A DNA stretch of 64,000 nucleotides from Loxodes magnus (GCA_946699065.1 CAMPDV010000271.1:186001-250000); one strand, 5' to 3'. Positions 49,300 to 62,144 are shown, counted from the first letter of the stretch. Numbers and translations are program-made. The notes: generated by a model from the letters alone, not told the origin.

Positions 49300-50873
49300 T
49301 TATAAGTAGACAATCAATCTGCTCGCTTAAATTGCTTGATGAAAAACTAGCAATCCTTAAAAAGTAAAAATAGGAGAATGCTTAGCATTTCTAAATTTAT
49401 AGGAAAATTGATTTAATATTATACCCTTATCTTCATAATACATCTTAAGCTATTTTTAAAGCTATCCCTAGTTATCCTAACTTTTTCTAATTTAAATAGA
49501 AAATAAAAAATGTTAACATTAGAGAAAAGTAAGGAATTAATAAAAAGAGTTGCTATAGTCCTCTTAATATAAAAAGCAAGTTTATCTTCTAAATTATTTA
49601 AGCTTTGATTGCTCGAAGAAATTATGGATAAATCTTTAATTTTAATTTTTTTATATCTTTCATTTGATAAATTAAAATGCTTATTTATTAACTAGCTTGC
49701 TTTTTATAAAAATTATAGGAAAAATTGTAAAAAATATTACTTTTATAAAGGTCTGCCATCTTATTTTTTTTATTTGCTTAATCACATTTATTTTTCTATC
49801 TTGGTTTGCAGTTCTTTCTAAACCTTCTATCCTTCTAACTTTTAGGCAAATATAAACCTAATAATTTTCAATTTTTATTAAATAAGCAAACTTAAAAATT
49901 AAAATTCTATTTAAATTGAAGATTAAATTTAAGAGTTCAGTTTATATAAATTAATTAAGATAGAAAAGTACATTTGGCTTTTTCCTTCTCTTGCTAATTT
50001 TATATTAGTCTTTTTTAACCGATTTCTTAATGAAGCTTCTGATTTTTTTGATATATCTTTATCTGCCTTGCTTTTAGTATCCAATATTCATTTTCTTCTA
50101 GCTTATAAAACTCTCTCAGAATAGTTATAGAATAGAAGTGATTTTTCATCTGAAAAATTTTTCATTTAGATACTTTCTTCTATATTTAGCTATTAAATTT
50201 TTTATTCCAGTTTCTTGAATCTTAAATCATTTATAATTTATGCTTGAAGAGTACTAACTGATATAAAAGAAATACTTACTATCAGTATTTGCTTATTTAA
50301 TTGTGTTATTGTTCTTTTTCCTTTCACTTGACTTACTTCATTTCCTGATTTCCCCTTAAATATGTTTTAGCTTTTAAAAATTTATTTTTTATAAAATATC
50401 GACTCATTTAACTGTTTATCTCTAATTCAGTGGAAATTAAATTTTTCACCTGAAAAGTATAACTGAAGAACTCCTTATTTTCTGGTTTCTTTTCTTCGTT
50501 TTTAATTTATATCTAAAAAATTGATAATTATCATCCTTACTATTTGCATAAACTTAACTTTCTTTAAGTCAAGATTAATTCTTTTTAATGCTAAAGTTAT
50601 TAACCATATTCAAGATCTCCTTTATCGTTAAACTTGTTGATCAGAGTGATTATAATTTAAAACTTTTCTAATAATGCAAAATTTACTCTGATCTTCCAAG
50701 ACTTTATTGAAAAGAACTTGATTTCTATTAAAGTAAGATTTTTAAAAAATTCTAAAATGAAGAAACTTATAAATTAGAAAGTTACTTACAAGGGTTAAAC
50801 TAAGAAATCTAACCAAAAGCTGTGAAGCTTCTAGAAAAATATTTCCCTAGCTAGCTAAAAATGCTATAACATA
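49300..50873 (-). CDS. T-family protein, copy T3 (model approximate)
   Basis: Starts near 50873 with a hydrophobic N-terminus. Protein-like blocks parallel T1 in order: NKFNDKGDLEYGQQLQHQKE (T1 NESKNDIKIDLYQIQLNDQI), SRYFIKNKFLKAKTYL (T1 RRHLFSKLSKIQL), MYFSILINLYKLNSQIQ (T1 CTIIIDLYKNVSIGKIQ) and KLEGQKVQKELQTKIEKQ (T1 KKELIDLQKSSEYKIEKP). Frame changes between blocks point to several tiny introns. Divergent from Y3, start to start ~230 bp. Boundaries are approximate; function unknown. Confidence 0.5.
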
Positions 50874-51103
50874 CTTCTAAATACATTTTCTTATATTATC
50901 AATTCATTTTCTCTAAATGTAAAAGCAACTAACTAAATACTTAAATATTGGAAACAAAAATTAACTATCTTATATCACTTATACTTGTAAGCCAGTCTAT
51001 TATAAGAGAGGTAGAATTAATTATAGTAGTTAAAGATTAGTTAGTCAGCTGTATGCTTAATTTAATAATTAGTGATAATTTAACATTTATCATTTTAAAT
51101 AAA
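50874..51103. promoter_or_regulatory. Bidirectional intergenic region between T3 and Y3
   Basis: About 230 bp of AT-rich spacer between divergent starts; third instance of this arrangement, inverted relative to the other two. Confidence 0.35.
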
Positions 51104-54100
51104 ATGAATGTCTAAAAGATTAGATAGAAGAAACATCTAGACTAAAGTTGGTTTAACTAAGTAGAAGTATAGGACGAGGGAGAAAATAAGCAGCTTACAT
51201 TTTAAAAGAAGTAGGATATTAAATATGATATAGCTGCTAAAAAACTTAGAGCTAAAACTAAAATTAATGAGAAAGTTAAGAAATTAAGCAATTCGAAAGA
51301 AATTTAATAATAACCGCTTTCGTTGAATCAAAGTGGCCTATAAATGCAAAATATTACAATTGAAAGGAACAGTTAATTAAACGAAAGCTATAGGATAAAA
51401 AAACTGGAAAGTAAGCCCTATCTAAATTTGAAAACGCAAGGACAAAATTAATAGCAAAAAGAGGAAAATGAATCTAAAAGCTAAGCTAAATAATTTATTT
51501 TAAAGTTACAAATTTAGAAAGATAAAATATAGTAGCAAAAAGAACAAGAAAAGAAATAAGTAAACTAGAAAGCATAATTTAAAATAAAAAATCTAAATAC
51601 TAGCAGTCATCTAAAAGATTACAAGCTAATCTTCACAAAAGATATTGAAGAAAGTATTGAGAAATAAGATTTTTGAAAATATAAATAGTAAAGTATATAG
51701 AATAGCAATAGTAAAATAGATTCCTTTGCTGAAGATAATTCCTTTTAAAATTTCAAATGTCTATCCACATCTTTTGATAAATCAAGCTTATCAAATGATT
51801 TTTAAAATAGCAAAAGCGAAGCGAAAAAAGAATTTGGAAATAAAAATTAGTAGTTGTATCTAAGTAACGAAGATTAGAAACTAGAAAGCCTAAATGAGAA
51901 ATAAAGTTTCTTAGTCAATATAAATAATATTTCACCTGGGAAATAATTAAAAGGAAAAAAGTTATCAAACTAATAGTATCCATTAAAATAAAACTAGAGC
52001 TTCATTAGCCAAATTAAATAAAAATTAAATTATAACGAAGATAAAATCAACTTATAAAAGAAATACAGACCAGTCCAAAAATAAGACGAAGATTAAAATT
52101 TATAAAATACCAATGCAAACGTCTTTAGAATTTAAATTTCCAACGAAATTTATAAAGATGAAAATAAGATATAAGAATTAACCCCTGTGAATGCTAGGAA
52201 AAAAAGAATTCAACAAAGTTAAAAAAGTATCATTCCTTTAATTAATGTAAAAAGTGGTAAGAATAGTTATAAATAAGTAAACAACTATTCACTTAGCAAT
52301 AAAAACTCGTGGCATTAAAAAGACGATTAAGAAAATCAAATTAATAGTATTTAAAAAGAGCAAAAATAAAATGAAAGAAATAAATTTTAGTTTGATATTA
52401 AAAATTTCTTAAATGAACCTTAGAGCTAGATTAGAAGCTAAAGTGTGCTAAATATAGAAAATAGTTAATAATTTAAAATACAATCAAGAAAGCTTCCATA
52501 GATAAAAATAAATTCAAAGGAAATAGAAAAATCAGAAAAACTTTATTTGGTTAAAGAGTTCATAAATACTTCTATGGAAAACTCAAATGAATTTAATAAA
52601 AATGAGTTCAACAATGATTTAATTTAAACTAGTCCTATTAAAGCCAGCTAATCTGATTTAAAGCTTGGTAAAAAATAATTTAGATAAACTGACCTTAGTA
52701 ATCTTAAAAAGTAATGCTAAAAAGAAATTGATACTCCTTTACTATATAAAGTAAGATAATTTAGTAGTTCCAGCAGCCAAGAATCAAATGATAACAATGA
52801 AAGTAAGTTAGTCGATAAAATCATTTGGGAGTTATAAAACTTAATAAGTCAAAACTTAAATCAAAAAGAGAATCTGTAAAATTAGCTAAATAATTAGTCA
52901 TTAATCAAAGTTTCTTAGCCAAAAGTTTCAAAAAAATATTTAGATTCATAGTGTAAATTCATATTATTAAGCATATTCAAGAGAATATTTTAAATTAAGT
53001 ATAAGCCTATGCTTAATAATACTTTCGAAGGGAGAAGTAATATTAGTTAACTTTAAGTTTCCCTAGAAAGTTAAAGTATTAGTAAATCAGTTCAGAAATA
53101 GGAGCTAAATAGTAAGTTAGAAAAAATTAATATGCTTTAAGTGCAATTTTTAAGTCACCAAAACTCGCTAAAGCAGACTGAAAAGCCCAATGATTTAAAA
53201 AAAGACTTTAAGGAATAAAGAATAACTGAATAAATCTAAAATAATGAACTGTTTTTTATTCAATTTTTAGAGAATTAAGGAGTCGAAATTTCGATATGGG
53301 TCAAGTAGATTTTTTAAGATATTTGCTTATAAAAACTAGAGTAGGAAAGCAGCAACTTTTATCTATTATTAGCAAAAAAACATCCTATTAATAAGCAATA
53401 ACTTAAAGAAGTAAAAAGCTAAGAAAAAATATAAGAAATCACATAAGATAAAAATGATTTGCAGCAGAAATTTTTGTCAATAATTGAAGATTTGGTGATT
53501 TAGATGAACGAATAAGTTGACCTGATTCCAGAACATGCTTTATAATAAATAAATTGAGTCTTCTAAAATGAAAATATTTAAAAGTACTGGGATTATATTA
53601 GTCCTTTCGAGCGAAAAAGAATTTCTTTCGAAGCTTCATAACAAACGTAAGGCGTTAATACAGGCAAAATTTAAGGATGCTAATTTCTTTCTTTTTCATT
53701 TCAAAATAGTTAATTCAAAGAGTTTGTCTTAAAGCCTAGAGATTATTTCAAAAAACTTATAATAAAGTTTAGATAAATAATATCAGGACATTTTCTTCTG
53801 CTCTACAAGTTATTTTGCTTTAGATATTTTTACTCAAAGAAGTGAGCTACAGTGATTCTTGCTTGGTTCAAAATCAATTTCATCAAGGGAATTATTAAAA
53901 GTAAGAGGATGTAAGTTTTAAATATTTAGCCTAATTACGATGGTATATCTAATAAGTTATACTCTATTCATTTACTCAAAGATTTAGTTAGCTTCAGAAA
54001 TTCAAAGGTTTGAATAATACAAAACCATATATAAAATTTTAGTGATTAAGTAGTAGAAAAAATAAAATAATTAGAGAAGAAAGATTTAGCTAACCGATTA

Positions 54101-54145
54101 ATAAAGGGAATTCATTCCTACATTAAGAAAAAATAGACAGATTGA
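51104..54145 (+). CDS. Y-family protein, copy Y3 (1001 aa, two tiny introns)
   Basis: Start ATG at 51104 (MNVQKIRQKKHLDQSWFNQV), stop TGA at 54143-54145. Introns 53647-53663 (17 nt, GTAAGGCGTTAATACAG) and 53911-53929 (19 nt, GTAAGTTTTAAATATTTAG) leave 3006 nt, exactly 1002 codons. N-terminal LTFQKKQDIKYDIAAKKLRA is conserved; the middle ~650 residues are Gln/Asn/Ser/Lys-rich. The C-terminus has RISFEASQQ, RVCLKAQRLF, LQVILLQ, GNYQKQED and NYDGISNKLYSI. TGA encodes Trp in FWKYK and SKVWII. Conservation is concentrated at both ends, suggesting functional terminal modules around a disordered linker. Function unknown. Confidence 0.9.
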
Positions 54146-56640
54146 AAATAAATATCTCATCCTAACTTCGAATTTAGCTATTTTAAATTAATTATTATAA
54201 GTTTAATTTTACCAAATATTAAATCCCAATCTCTTATTTACAGCTTTTAATTAATTAGATGAGTTAGTTAAAGAAAATAATATTTAAAGCAAGCTATTTT
54301 TTTAAATCTGTAAATAATAATAGTAAGTTTATTATTCTAATTTCATGCTTAATAGTTAAAATTTAGTCAGTTTTTTTTTGAATATCTCACTTCAACTTTT
54401 AAATCAATAATTATATTTGCTTAATACATTTACTTTCCGAAGCTTTATAGTCAATTACTCTCTAATCTATATTTACTTGAATCATTTGCTTCGATATTAT
54501 TTGATATAATGACATATTTTGAAAATGTTCTCCAAAATCCTCTGCCTTCTGATGAGATTTAGGGTTAAAAAAGATAATTTTATTTCTCTTGCTCTTAAAT
54601 TCTTTAAAACATGAAAGTAATCTTATTATCCTATTTCATGCAATACCAGCATAATTTTTAACTTTTTACATAATATTAAAAAAGAAAGCATATCCAAACA
54701 TATTCAGTTGCTCTTAAAATTAGAATAATTGATTTTTTTATTTTTCAGATGATTTTATCATTTATTATTTATCCTGATTTCATCTGCAATTTTTATTTAA
54801 AGATCAAGCAAAAATTATGATCTATAAGTCTTATATTTTTATATTATTGGCCTTACTTTTTTTTAATTATTAGGCATTATTACATTAACTTGCTTTGAGG
54901 TTATTATGTGATCGAAAGCCAGGTAATCGAATTTTCCTAAGATAATATAAATTTTCTATTAATTATTTTAAGCTTTTTCTAGCATTAACAATTTCAACTA
55001 AGAATGAAGTTGCTATCCATATGTCTCATAATAAGCTTAAATAAATCTACATTATTTTATGCTAATGGAGGAATTAAAATTTACTTAATTAGTTGCTTTA
55101 CAAGGAAAAGTAAATCTCATCAATTAAATTTTTTAAAATAGATATTAAGTTTAGTATATGGAAATAAGCATTAGAGTATTAGCTTTATCTTATAACTATT
55201 AAGTAGTTACTTTTAAATCCTTATTTATATCCTATTTTTATTTTAAACATTTGCTAGGCTTTAATTATGTAGCTAACTTGTATTAAATATTTTCAGTTAA
55301 CCAATAAACATTTTCACTTTCCTAGTTTTAATTAAATTAGCTTATTTATCCTGCAAGATTCTTTATTAAAATTTGATTTAAGAACAAAAGAGATGTTCAT
55401 TATAGTAAATATTTGTATATTCTAAAGATTTTAAGTATCAATGCTATATCTTATAACTTCAAACGCTCTCTACTAATAACTTTCTTAACTACTTATTGTT
55501 AATATGATAAAAAGGGGGAAGTATATCAATTTTCTTTGCACCATTGAGTTATTTTCTAATGATAGTCATCAAAGATTTTTTATAGTCAATCTTAGTTCTA
55601 TTTAATACTTATTTTCGTACTTAAAAGCTTAAAAGAGAATAGCATTGAGGATTGCTTCTCCTATGCTTTACAATTACTAGCATTTATGTCATTTATTTTT
55701 TTTAATCGTAGAAGCAGGGATAATTAAGTGAATCCTCCAAATTATATTCTCTTTAAGGCTTTTCTTTATATGAATGTCTATAGATTTGATTCATGTAAGC
55801 AGAACTAATCAATTTCTTAAAGCATACCTTAATTTAATTAACTCAATTTAGCCAATAAGGAAAAACAAATCTATAACAACGAGATTTCTTAAGTTCTTCA
55901 AAAAAAAAAGAGCTTAAAAGCTCTTTAGTTGCATCTCAAAGATACATAATTAAGTAAATTAAAGTTCTATTTTTGAATATTTTAAAAGCTAAACCTTAGA
56001 TAGTTATATAAAGCTATTTAATAAGTAATTAAAATAAAGAGCTATATTCCTATTAATTCACTAGGATTACAAGCATATGGTAGAATGCTGAAAGATGTAA
56101 AATTCTCAATTAAAGATATAAAATATTTCAAAGGATTATAATATAAACTCTTAATGTTGCCTTTTTATAATCGTAATGCTTGGAAATAATTTACGAGTTT
56201 CAAGCTTTAAAGTTCTATGTCTTAGTTAAGAAAGACTAGGAATATAAAAATCTTATTACTTAAATTTAGAAGAACTTAGTAGAGACTTTGAAGACTAGAA
56301 ACTGGAATTTAAGAATGCAGATCTAGAATAATTAATTATGTATAAGTTAAGTTAGCTTTGAAATATCTACCTTTTATCATATTTCAAAATATAATAGGAT
56401 ATGATATCTTAATAGGATAAAAGTGAGCAAACATTATTACTTTAAAATGTGTAAGACTCTGCAAATAGAATATTTAAACAAATGAGAGTGACTAAAACAT
56501 TGGAAAAGCTTTTATATATAAAGATAGTATTTACCTTTCAATTATAAAGGAAAATCCTAGTTAAAGAAGATGGATTTAAGATTTAATAATTGATATTTTA
56601 ATCTTAAATAACTAGGAAAAAATATTAAAGAGTTTTTCAC
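54146..56640. other. AT-rich region with one minus-strand coding-like patch
   Basis: At ~54420-54600 the minus strand reads SSEGRGFWRTFSKYVIISNN and EANDSSKYRLESNWLQSFGK, convergent with Y3, i.e. where Z1 lies relative to Y1. An AAAGAGCTTAAAAGCTCTTT palindrome lies at ~55906-55925. The remainder is unassigned. Confidence 0.35.
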
Positions 56641-56649
56641 AGAAAGCCA

Positions 56650-57260
56650 AAAAATGATGAGGACTTGAAAAGAATAATTAAACAACAAGAAGAGACAATT
56701 TTCAACTAAAATCTTGAAGTACGCGAATTAACACTTACATTAATGAAAATAATAACTAGATGAATGTACTTAAAATGCAACTCATCGAAAATAAGTTAGT
56801 GACCCATGAACGATTATGACTACAATCTCAATAGTATTAAAAAGAATTTCAATGATGGAAATTGAAGTTTCGAAGAATAGAAAGCAGAACTTTAAATTGG
56901 CCATCAAAAATTCGAAAAAAATTAAAAAAATAGAAAAAAACTATTTGCAACCCGTCGTTTAACTACAACTATAGTAAAAAGATGCTGATATTGAAATAAT
57001 TGGTAACATCTTCTTCGAAACTGCCGAAAATAGAGAAAATTAAAGGAAATAAAATTCATAGAACTTGACTCCAACTAATTCAACTTTGAATAACGGAAAA
57101 TGGTATATACAAATAAAAATTTCCAAAGTGCTATATTGAAACCCCAAAAGGATAACCTCCTACGGATAAAAAGTTGTGGAAAACAGTTACGTAAGAAAAC
57201 TTGTAGACAGGTATCTAGTTGAAAATCCAGTGATAGCAAACTTTATACATTTAAGTTATA
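56650..57260 (+). pseudogene. Gag-like ORF1 remnant (copy G2)
   Basis: IIKQQEETIFNQNLEVREL aligns with the G1 coiled coil (QETIYNQGEKIREL), and the 3' end TCTAGTTGAAAATCCAGTGA aligns with the end of G1. In between, one frame reads DADIEIIGNIFFETAENREN and NSQNLTPTNSTLNNGKWYIQ. No intact zinc knuckle is visible. It is frameshifted and decayed. Confidence 0.4.
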
Positions 57261-58340
57261 TAAATATATAATAAACTGAAAATGTCCAAATCTATAAGCA
57301 AATTAGTAAATTATATCTAGTATAAAAAAGAGATTCATCAAGCAGAGGTTATTTAAATTAATTAAAAAAAGAGAATAATCTTAAAGATGAAATATCCTTT
57401 GGAAAATTAATTTAAATACTCATAAATCTTATATAAGAAAACACTGAAATAAAAAAATATAAAGGATTGATAACTTAGAGTACAAGGTAATCTTGCAACT
57501 CTTAATTTCAAATTTAATAATTTGTATCTAATTTAAAATGACTAGATTAAATCCATTTGTTAAGCTGAAGAAAATTAAATTATTAAAATATAAAAATTAA
57601 GAATATTTGAAGTGAATATACAAATTAAAAATAAACAAAGCTACTTATTTATTTATATTTTTAGATTTAATATATAAAAATTCTAAAATTTAAATAAATA
57701 TAGTTAGCGTTTGACTAAATAATAGAGAAATGCTATCATTTTATTATTAAGAAAAGATAAAAATATATATAAAATTACTCAAATTTATAAGGAAGTTTTA
57801 GAAAAATTTCCTTTAAACTTAAGTAAAAAATTATCATATTAAATAAAGAATTATCTATATAAAATTCTTAAATAACGAACTCTGATTTAACTAACTTACA
57901 ATCTTTATAAACTTAAAAAATTTTATTCTGCTTTAAATTATTTTAAGAAAGGAATAAAAGTCAGTTAAATTTATATCTTTTAAGAAATTAAATTAAGCTA
58001 TCATTTTTTACGTAAATAGTAAAAAGCAATCTTTTAGATTCAGATTAAATAGAAAATAAAAAGTGGATGCTTAAAAATAATTATATAGTACAATTAAATC
58101 TATAATTAATTTAGGTTGACTTATCTTATTATAAAAGCTTGGTCAAAAAATTAAATTTTCTTAAATATTAAACTTAAATTTGCTTATTATCCGACTTTAA
58201 CTTTTAGCTTAAATATTTAATTTCTTAGTAGAAAAAATTTTACTTTACTTAGATGTCTTTGGACTTTATTCGCATAAAGTAAATTTAATTTTAATTATTT
58301 TTTATTAAATTTATGATTAAATATTCAAAAGAATGGCAGG
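57261..58340. other. AT-rich spacer
   Basis: No convincing gene; long A/T-rich stretches follow the G2 remnant. Confidence 0.35.
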
Positions 58341-58379
58341 AGCAAGATTTTAGACTGACTTATTTTATCTCTAATCTTT

Positions 58380-58860
58380 AAAAGTTCCCTAATTGGATTC
58401 AAGATCTTAACGAGAATGCATTTGGACGGTTTTCATTTTTTTAGGTGCTTGAATTCTACTATTATGAATTCAAGCTTCATAATATACCTTCTTGTTGAAA
58501 ATAATCAGCAGAATATCCCTATTATGTCTATCAAAAGGCCGTTCAGAGATTGAAACACTGTTAGAGCTAAAAAATCTAGAAGCTAATAATTAGCTAATTA
58601 ACTCTAAATTATTAAATACATAAAGGCAATCATTAACTTGTAATGCTTTGAAATAGCTAAGTTATCGCAGAGCTATTAATTCTTGAAAAACTATTAAGGA
58701 ACATAAAGAGGATTCTCTGTTATCTATTTTCTGCAAGAAGGTATACCATAAGATGTAATTTCATAATAGTAAATTTTTAGAACTAACCAAGACATGATAA
58801 TCGTCCAAATATGTTACCTTCAACACCTTGAATCCACCAGGGATATCACAAAGGTTTGGA
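58380..58860 (-). pseudogene. Coding fragment, related to 47.5 kb
   Basis: The minus strand reads IPGGFKVLKVTYLDDYHVLV then LWYTFLQKIDNRESSLCS and FQELIALRQLSYFKALQVND. A second, diverged block at ~58480-58530 repeats the region around TTTTCTGCAAGAAGGTATA. The block near 58730 is shared with 47.5 kb. Not recognised; probably a remnant of a repeated gene. Confidence 0.35.
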
Positions 58861-59189
58861 GATGTAATCAGACTATTTAAAATCTTGCTTGCATTATTCT
58901 TTTAATTATTCTCTTTATTTTTACTCATTATTAGCTCCTTTCAAATTTGTAAATATTACTACTTCAAATATTTATAAATTGGTTTATTCTTTATCTACTA
59001 TTCTAGAACTTAATGTTTTATTTTATAATATTGAATTATTAAAAAAATCTACAAACGCTTCTAGACTTTTTATAGGGAACTATATTTAAAATTAAGTTTG
59101 CTTCTATAAAATAATTGTATAAGAAAAAGAAGCGTCGTTAAATTAGCGGAGATATAGAAATAAATTATACAGTTATTTATTTAAAATTT

Positions 59190-59425
59190 AATGTTTAGAT
59201 TTATAAATAAAAATATTTCACGAAAAGCTAATGATAAGAAGATTTGAAATCCTAGAAATGGGCAAAGTAAAAAAGAAGATAAAGAGGAGTAGAAAATAGG
59301 AGCGATTGAAGAAAATGATGAGATCAAGACTAGATTAAAAATATTAAAACATTTACTAACTCTATATTTCAAGGAAATAATTCTTACTATTAAAGACGTC
59401 AAAATTATTTTGCTTACATTTATTT
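59190..59425 (+). mobile_element. 5'-truncated LINE 3' end
   Basis: It aligns with 18325-18545, the end of the LINE ORF2 and its 3' tail (GAGATTTGAAATCCTAGAAATGG-like; ending TTAAAGACGTCAAAA). Only ~235 bp remain, the usual outcome of incomplete reverse transcription. Codes on this strand only as an ORF2 tail. Confidence 0.65.
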
Positions 59426-59845
59426 AAAGGTTTTAAGAATTTAAGTAAGGTGTTTAGAGTACTAGTATCTATTATGACTTGCTATCAAGATCATATTTTT
59501 TATTATATTTCATTATAAAGCTAAAAATAATTGAACTAAATATGAAATGAATATTTGCTAATTAAATAGGAAAAAGCTCATTAATTTAATTTTTATTTAT
59601 TTACTATTAAATTTCAAATTGGGAGAGAATATTGTTCTGAGTTTATCTTTTACATTGTACTTTTATTATGTTTTTTATTAAGTTATAATAAATATTCGGA
59701 ATATCGAGAAATAAAGTGCTTATATATTTTTTTAATTGCTTTATAACACTCTTAGTCGTTTATTATTTTCCCAATAATAAAGATATAATTCATATGCTGT
59801 TTATCTTTTAATAATGATAATGTAAACTAAGAATTTTAAATGTTT

Positions 59846-60430
59846 TGCTTTCCCTGGGCTTTCAACCAGGTACCTTCTGACATTTTTTTATACGTGGATG
59901 TATACCACGACCTTTTGTGTATGCGAATGCTTACCACAAGGAATTTCCATCTTTTCTAACTAACAATTTTTACCTATATACTCCAGTCTATGTTATAAGT
60001 AGTTGATTAAGGGCCCACATGTTCTCTATTCTTCTTTTAGTTTAAGTTATTTTCATTCTAGGCATTGTCTTAGCAAGTGATATTTAGAGTTGCAGAACCA
60101 GCAAGGCTTATACTATTTCTAAGATTATTTAAGAAAAACTTTTTTTTTCTAGTTTATCAATTCTCTCCAACAAAGTTAAGTCAATCATTTAATATTGTTT
60201 TTCTTGATCGTAATTTTAAGGAGATACATTTTCTATTATCATATTTTATTCTTGCTAGAAGTTCGATTGAGATTATTCATAGAGTTATTATTCAGTGACT
60301 AAGTTATTCTAGATTAGCTGTCGTCTAAGTATCGCTAATTAATTACTTTGATTATCTATATTGTTCATGAGCTCTCTAATTTTTTTCCTCATGCTGTTTA
60401 TCTTTTCTTTGGGGTATTTTATATTGGAAC
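59846..60430 (-). pseudogene. Gag-like ORF with zinc knuckle, 5'-truncated (copy G3)
   Basis: On the minus strand the coiled coil RKKIRELMNNIDNQSNQLAI and QNNLVTEQQLYEQSQSNF is almost the same as G1. A frame change follows, then the knuckle CWFCNSKYHLLRQC (CX2CX4HX4C), a basic stretch (KLKEEQRTCGP) and the W-motif tail (SWYTSTYKKM, GTWLKAQGK). The N-terminal ~50 residues of G1 are missing. Related by descent to G1 with substitutions mostly conservative. Confidence 0.6.
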
Positions 60431-61559
60431 AAAAAATTGAAGTCTTTATAAAAAACTAAGGTCATATATAAATTAAAAATATACTTAAAAAGTAATAATA
60501 AAATTCTTCTTTTATTTCCTTCATAATTTATTAAATTTATACTACTTCTTACTTGAACTTTTACAGTTTGCTATTTATACTATATTTATTATATTTCTCA
60601 ATATCTTACTCTTCTTCGTTTTTTTTCTTTTTAGAATCTATTCTTTATTAATAAATTATTTGTCTTTTAACTCCATTTTGTTGTGTTAAGAAGTACATTT
60701 ATTTTTTACTTTTTCGAATCTTAATATACGATTGTTTTTTATTATAAGTAAGCTTTATCCTTCCTTTTATTAACTTTTTTCATCAACTTTTAAATTGCGT
60801 ATCTAAATAAAATTTATATTCAATGAGATCATTTCTAGTATTTTCTTATTTATACCTTTGGTTTATTTACTGCTTTCAAGTTATATTCTTTTATTTTATC
60901 CCTTAAACTTTTATTCATATTTGATGACTTTTTTTAATTCAAGAGCATATTCTCTTCCTCACCTTATGAGTGAATTCTACTAAAGCAATAATGTACTTCA
61001 TATTTTTTCTACTTATAGTTATAGAGTCTCATAATTACTTTAGCCAATATAAAATAATCCTTTAGTTAGCAATCAAGTTAAAATTTAAATTAGCTTGTAT
61101 ACTTCTAAAACTAACAAAGCTAAATAATATATCCACTTATAAATAAATATCCTTCTAGTCAACTTATTTTACTTTATTTACTTTTGGTTTTAACTTTTAT
61201 ATATTCTCTATACTTTTTTATCTCTTTTTTTAACTCTTATTATGATCTATAGTATCTCTTTATTTTCTATGCTAGACTGATAATTCTAATTTATCATAGA
61301 GTTTTTTATTTTATTTAAAGCTTCTTTAGTTTAAATTTTGACTGTTAGATTTTATTATTTATTTCAAGTTATCTATATCAACTTCTTCTTACCATTATAT
61401 CGCTTATTAAATCATCGAATTTTCGCTAGGAAGAAAAATCTAAATTTTTGAATTTTTCTTTAAGTTTAAATCAAAGTAACAAATTACAAAATTTTGCTTG
61501 AATATAGGAAAACCTTAGATCAATAGAATGGTAATAATTAGCAATGTGATACGAAGTTA
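60431..61559. other. AT-rich spacer
   Basis: T-rich plus strand; no frame or RNA gene stands out by eye. Confidence 0.3.
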
Positions 61560-62144
61560 TGATAATTCTTAACTATGAACCCACTATTAAGACTTAAATT
61601 ACAACTGTAAGCTTTAATATTCTCTATATTGTACTTTGCTTTCTTAAATTTCTATTTGTTGATTCTTTTTTAATTTCATAGTCTAAAAATAAAATTAAAA
61701 TGGCTCTTACTTTAATATATTAATAACCTTGAATATAAGCTTAGACTGCTTATCAAGTTTTAATATTTGATGAGCTTTAAGCTAGACTAGAATAAATAAG
61801 CTTACAGTACTAAATACTTAATTTAGAGATAAAACTTACAAATCTAATAACTTGAATGAAGAATATATAAGCTTTCTCTAGCATTTAATACCCAAAAAAA
61901 GGATTACTATACATAATAAAGAAGTTAGTCAAAATAGCTTATTAAGGGACTTTAAGATATATCTCTGTAAGAGAAAAGTCTTGATAGGAATGATATTAAG
62001 TATAAAGAAATCCTTAGTATAATAAATATACTAATAAGACTTAGTTTCTAGTTTAGTAGTTACTATTAACTGACTTATATTTTATAGAATACCTTTATTA
62101 GAAGGAAGCTTAAATTTAACTTTGAGTATTGAAATTATAATAAA
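61560..62144 (+). promoter_or_regulatory. Upstream flank of LRR copy H
   Basis: It aligns in blocks with 44530-44930 and with the minus strand of 2515-2930, up to GAAATTATAATAAA just before the ATG, so it was copied with the gene and may contain the promoter. Confidence 0.4.

Noticed and set aside
53761-53785. GT...CAG 20-nt intron in Y3 (GTTTAGATAAATAATATCAG)
   Set aside because: Alignment with Y1 and Y2 shows the segment is coding (KVQINNIRTF versus KVQISNIKIF) and the other copies lack the acceptor.
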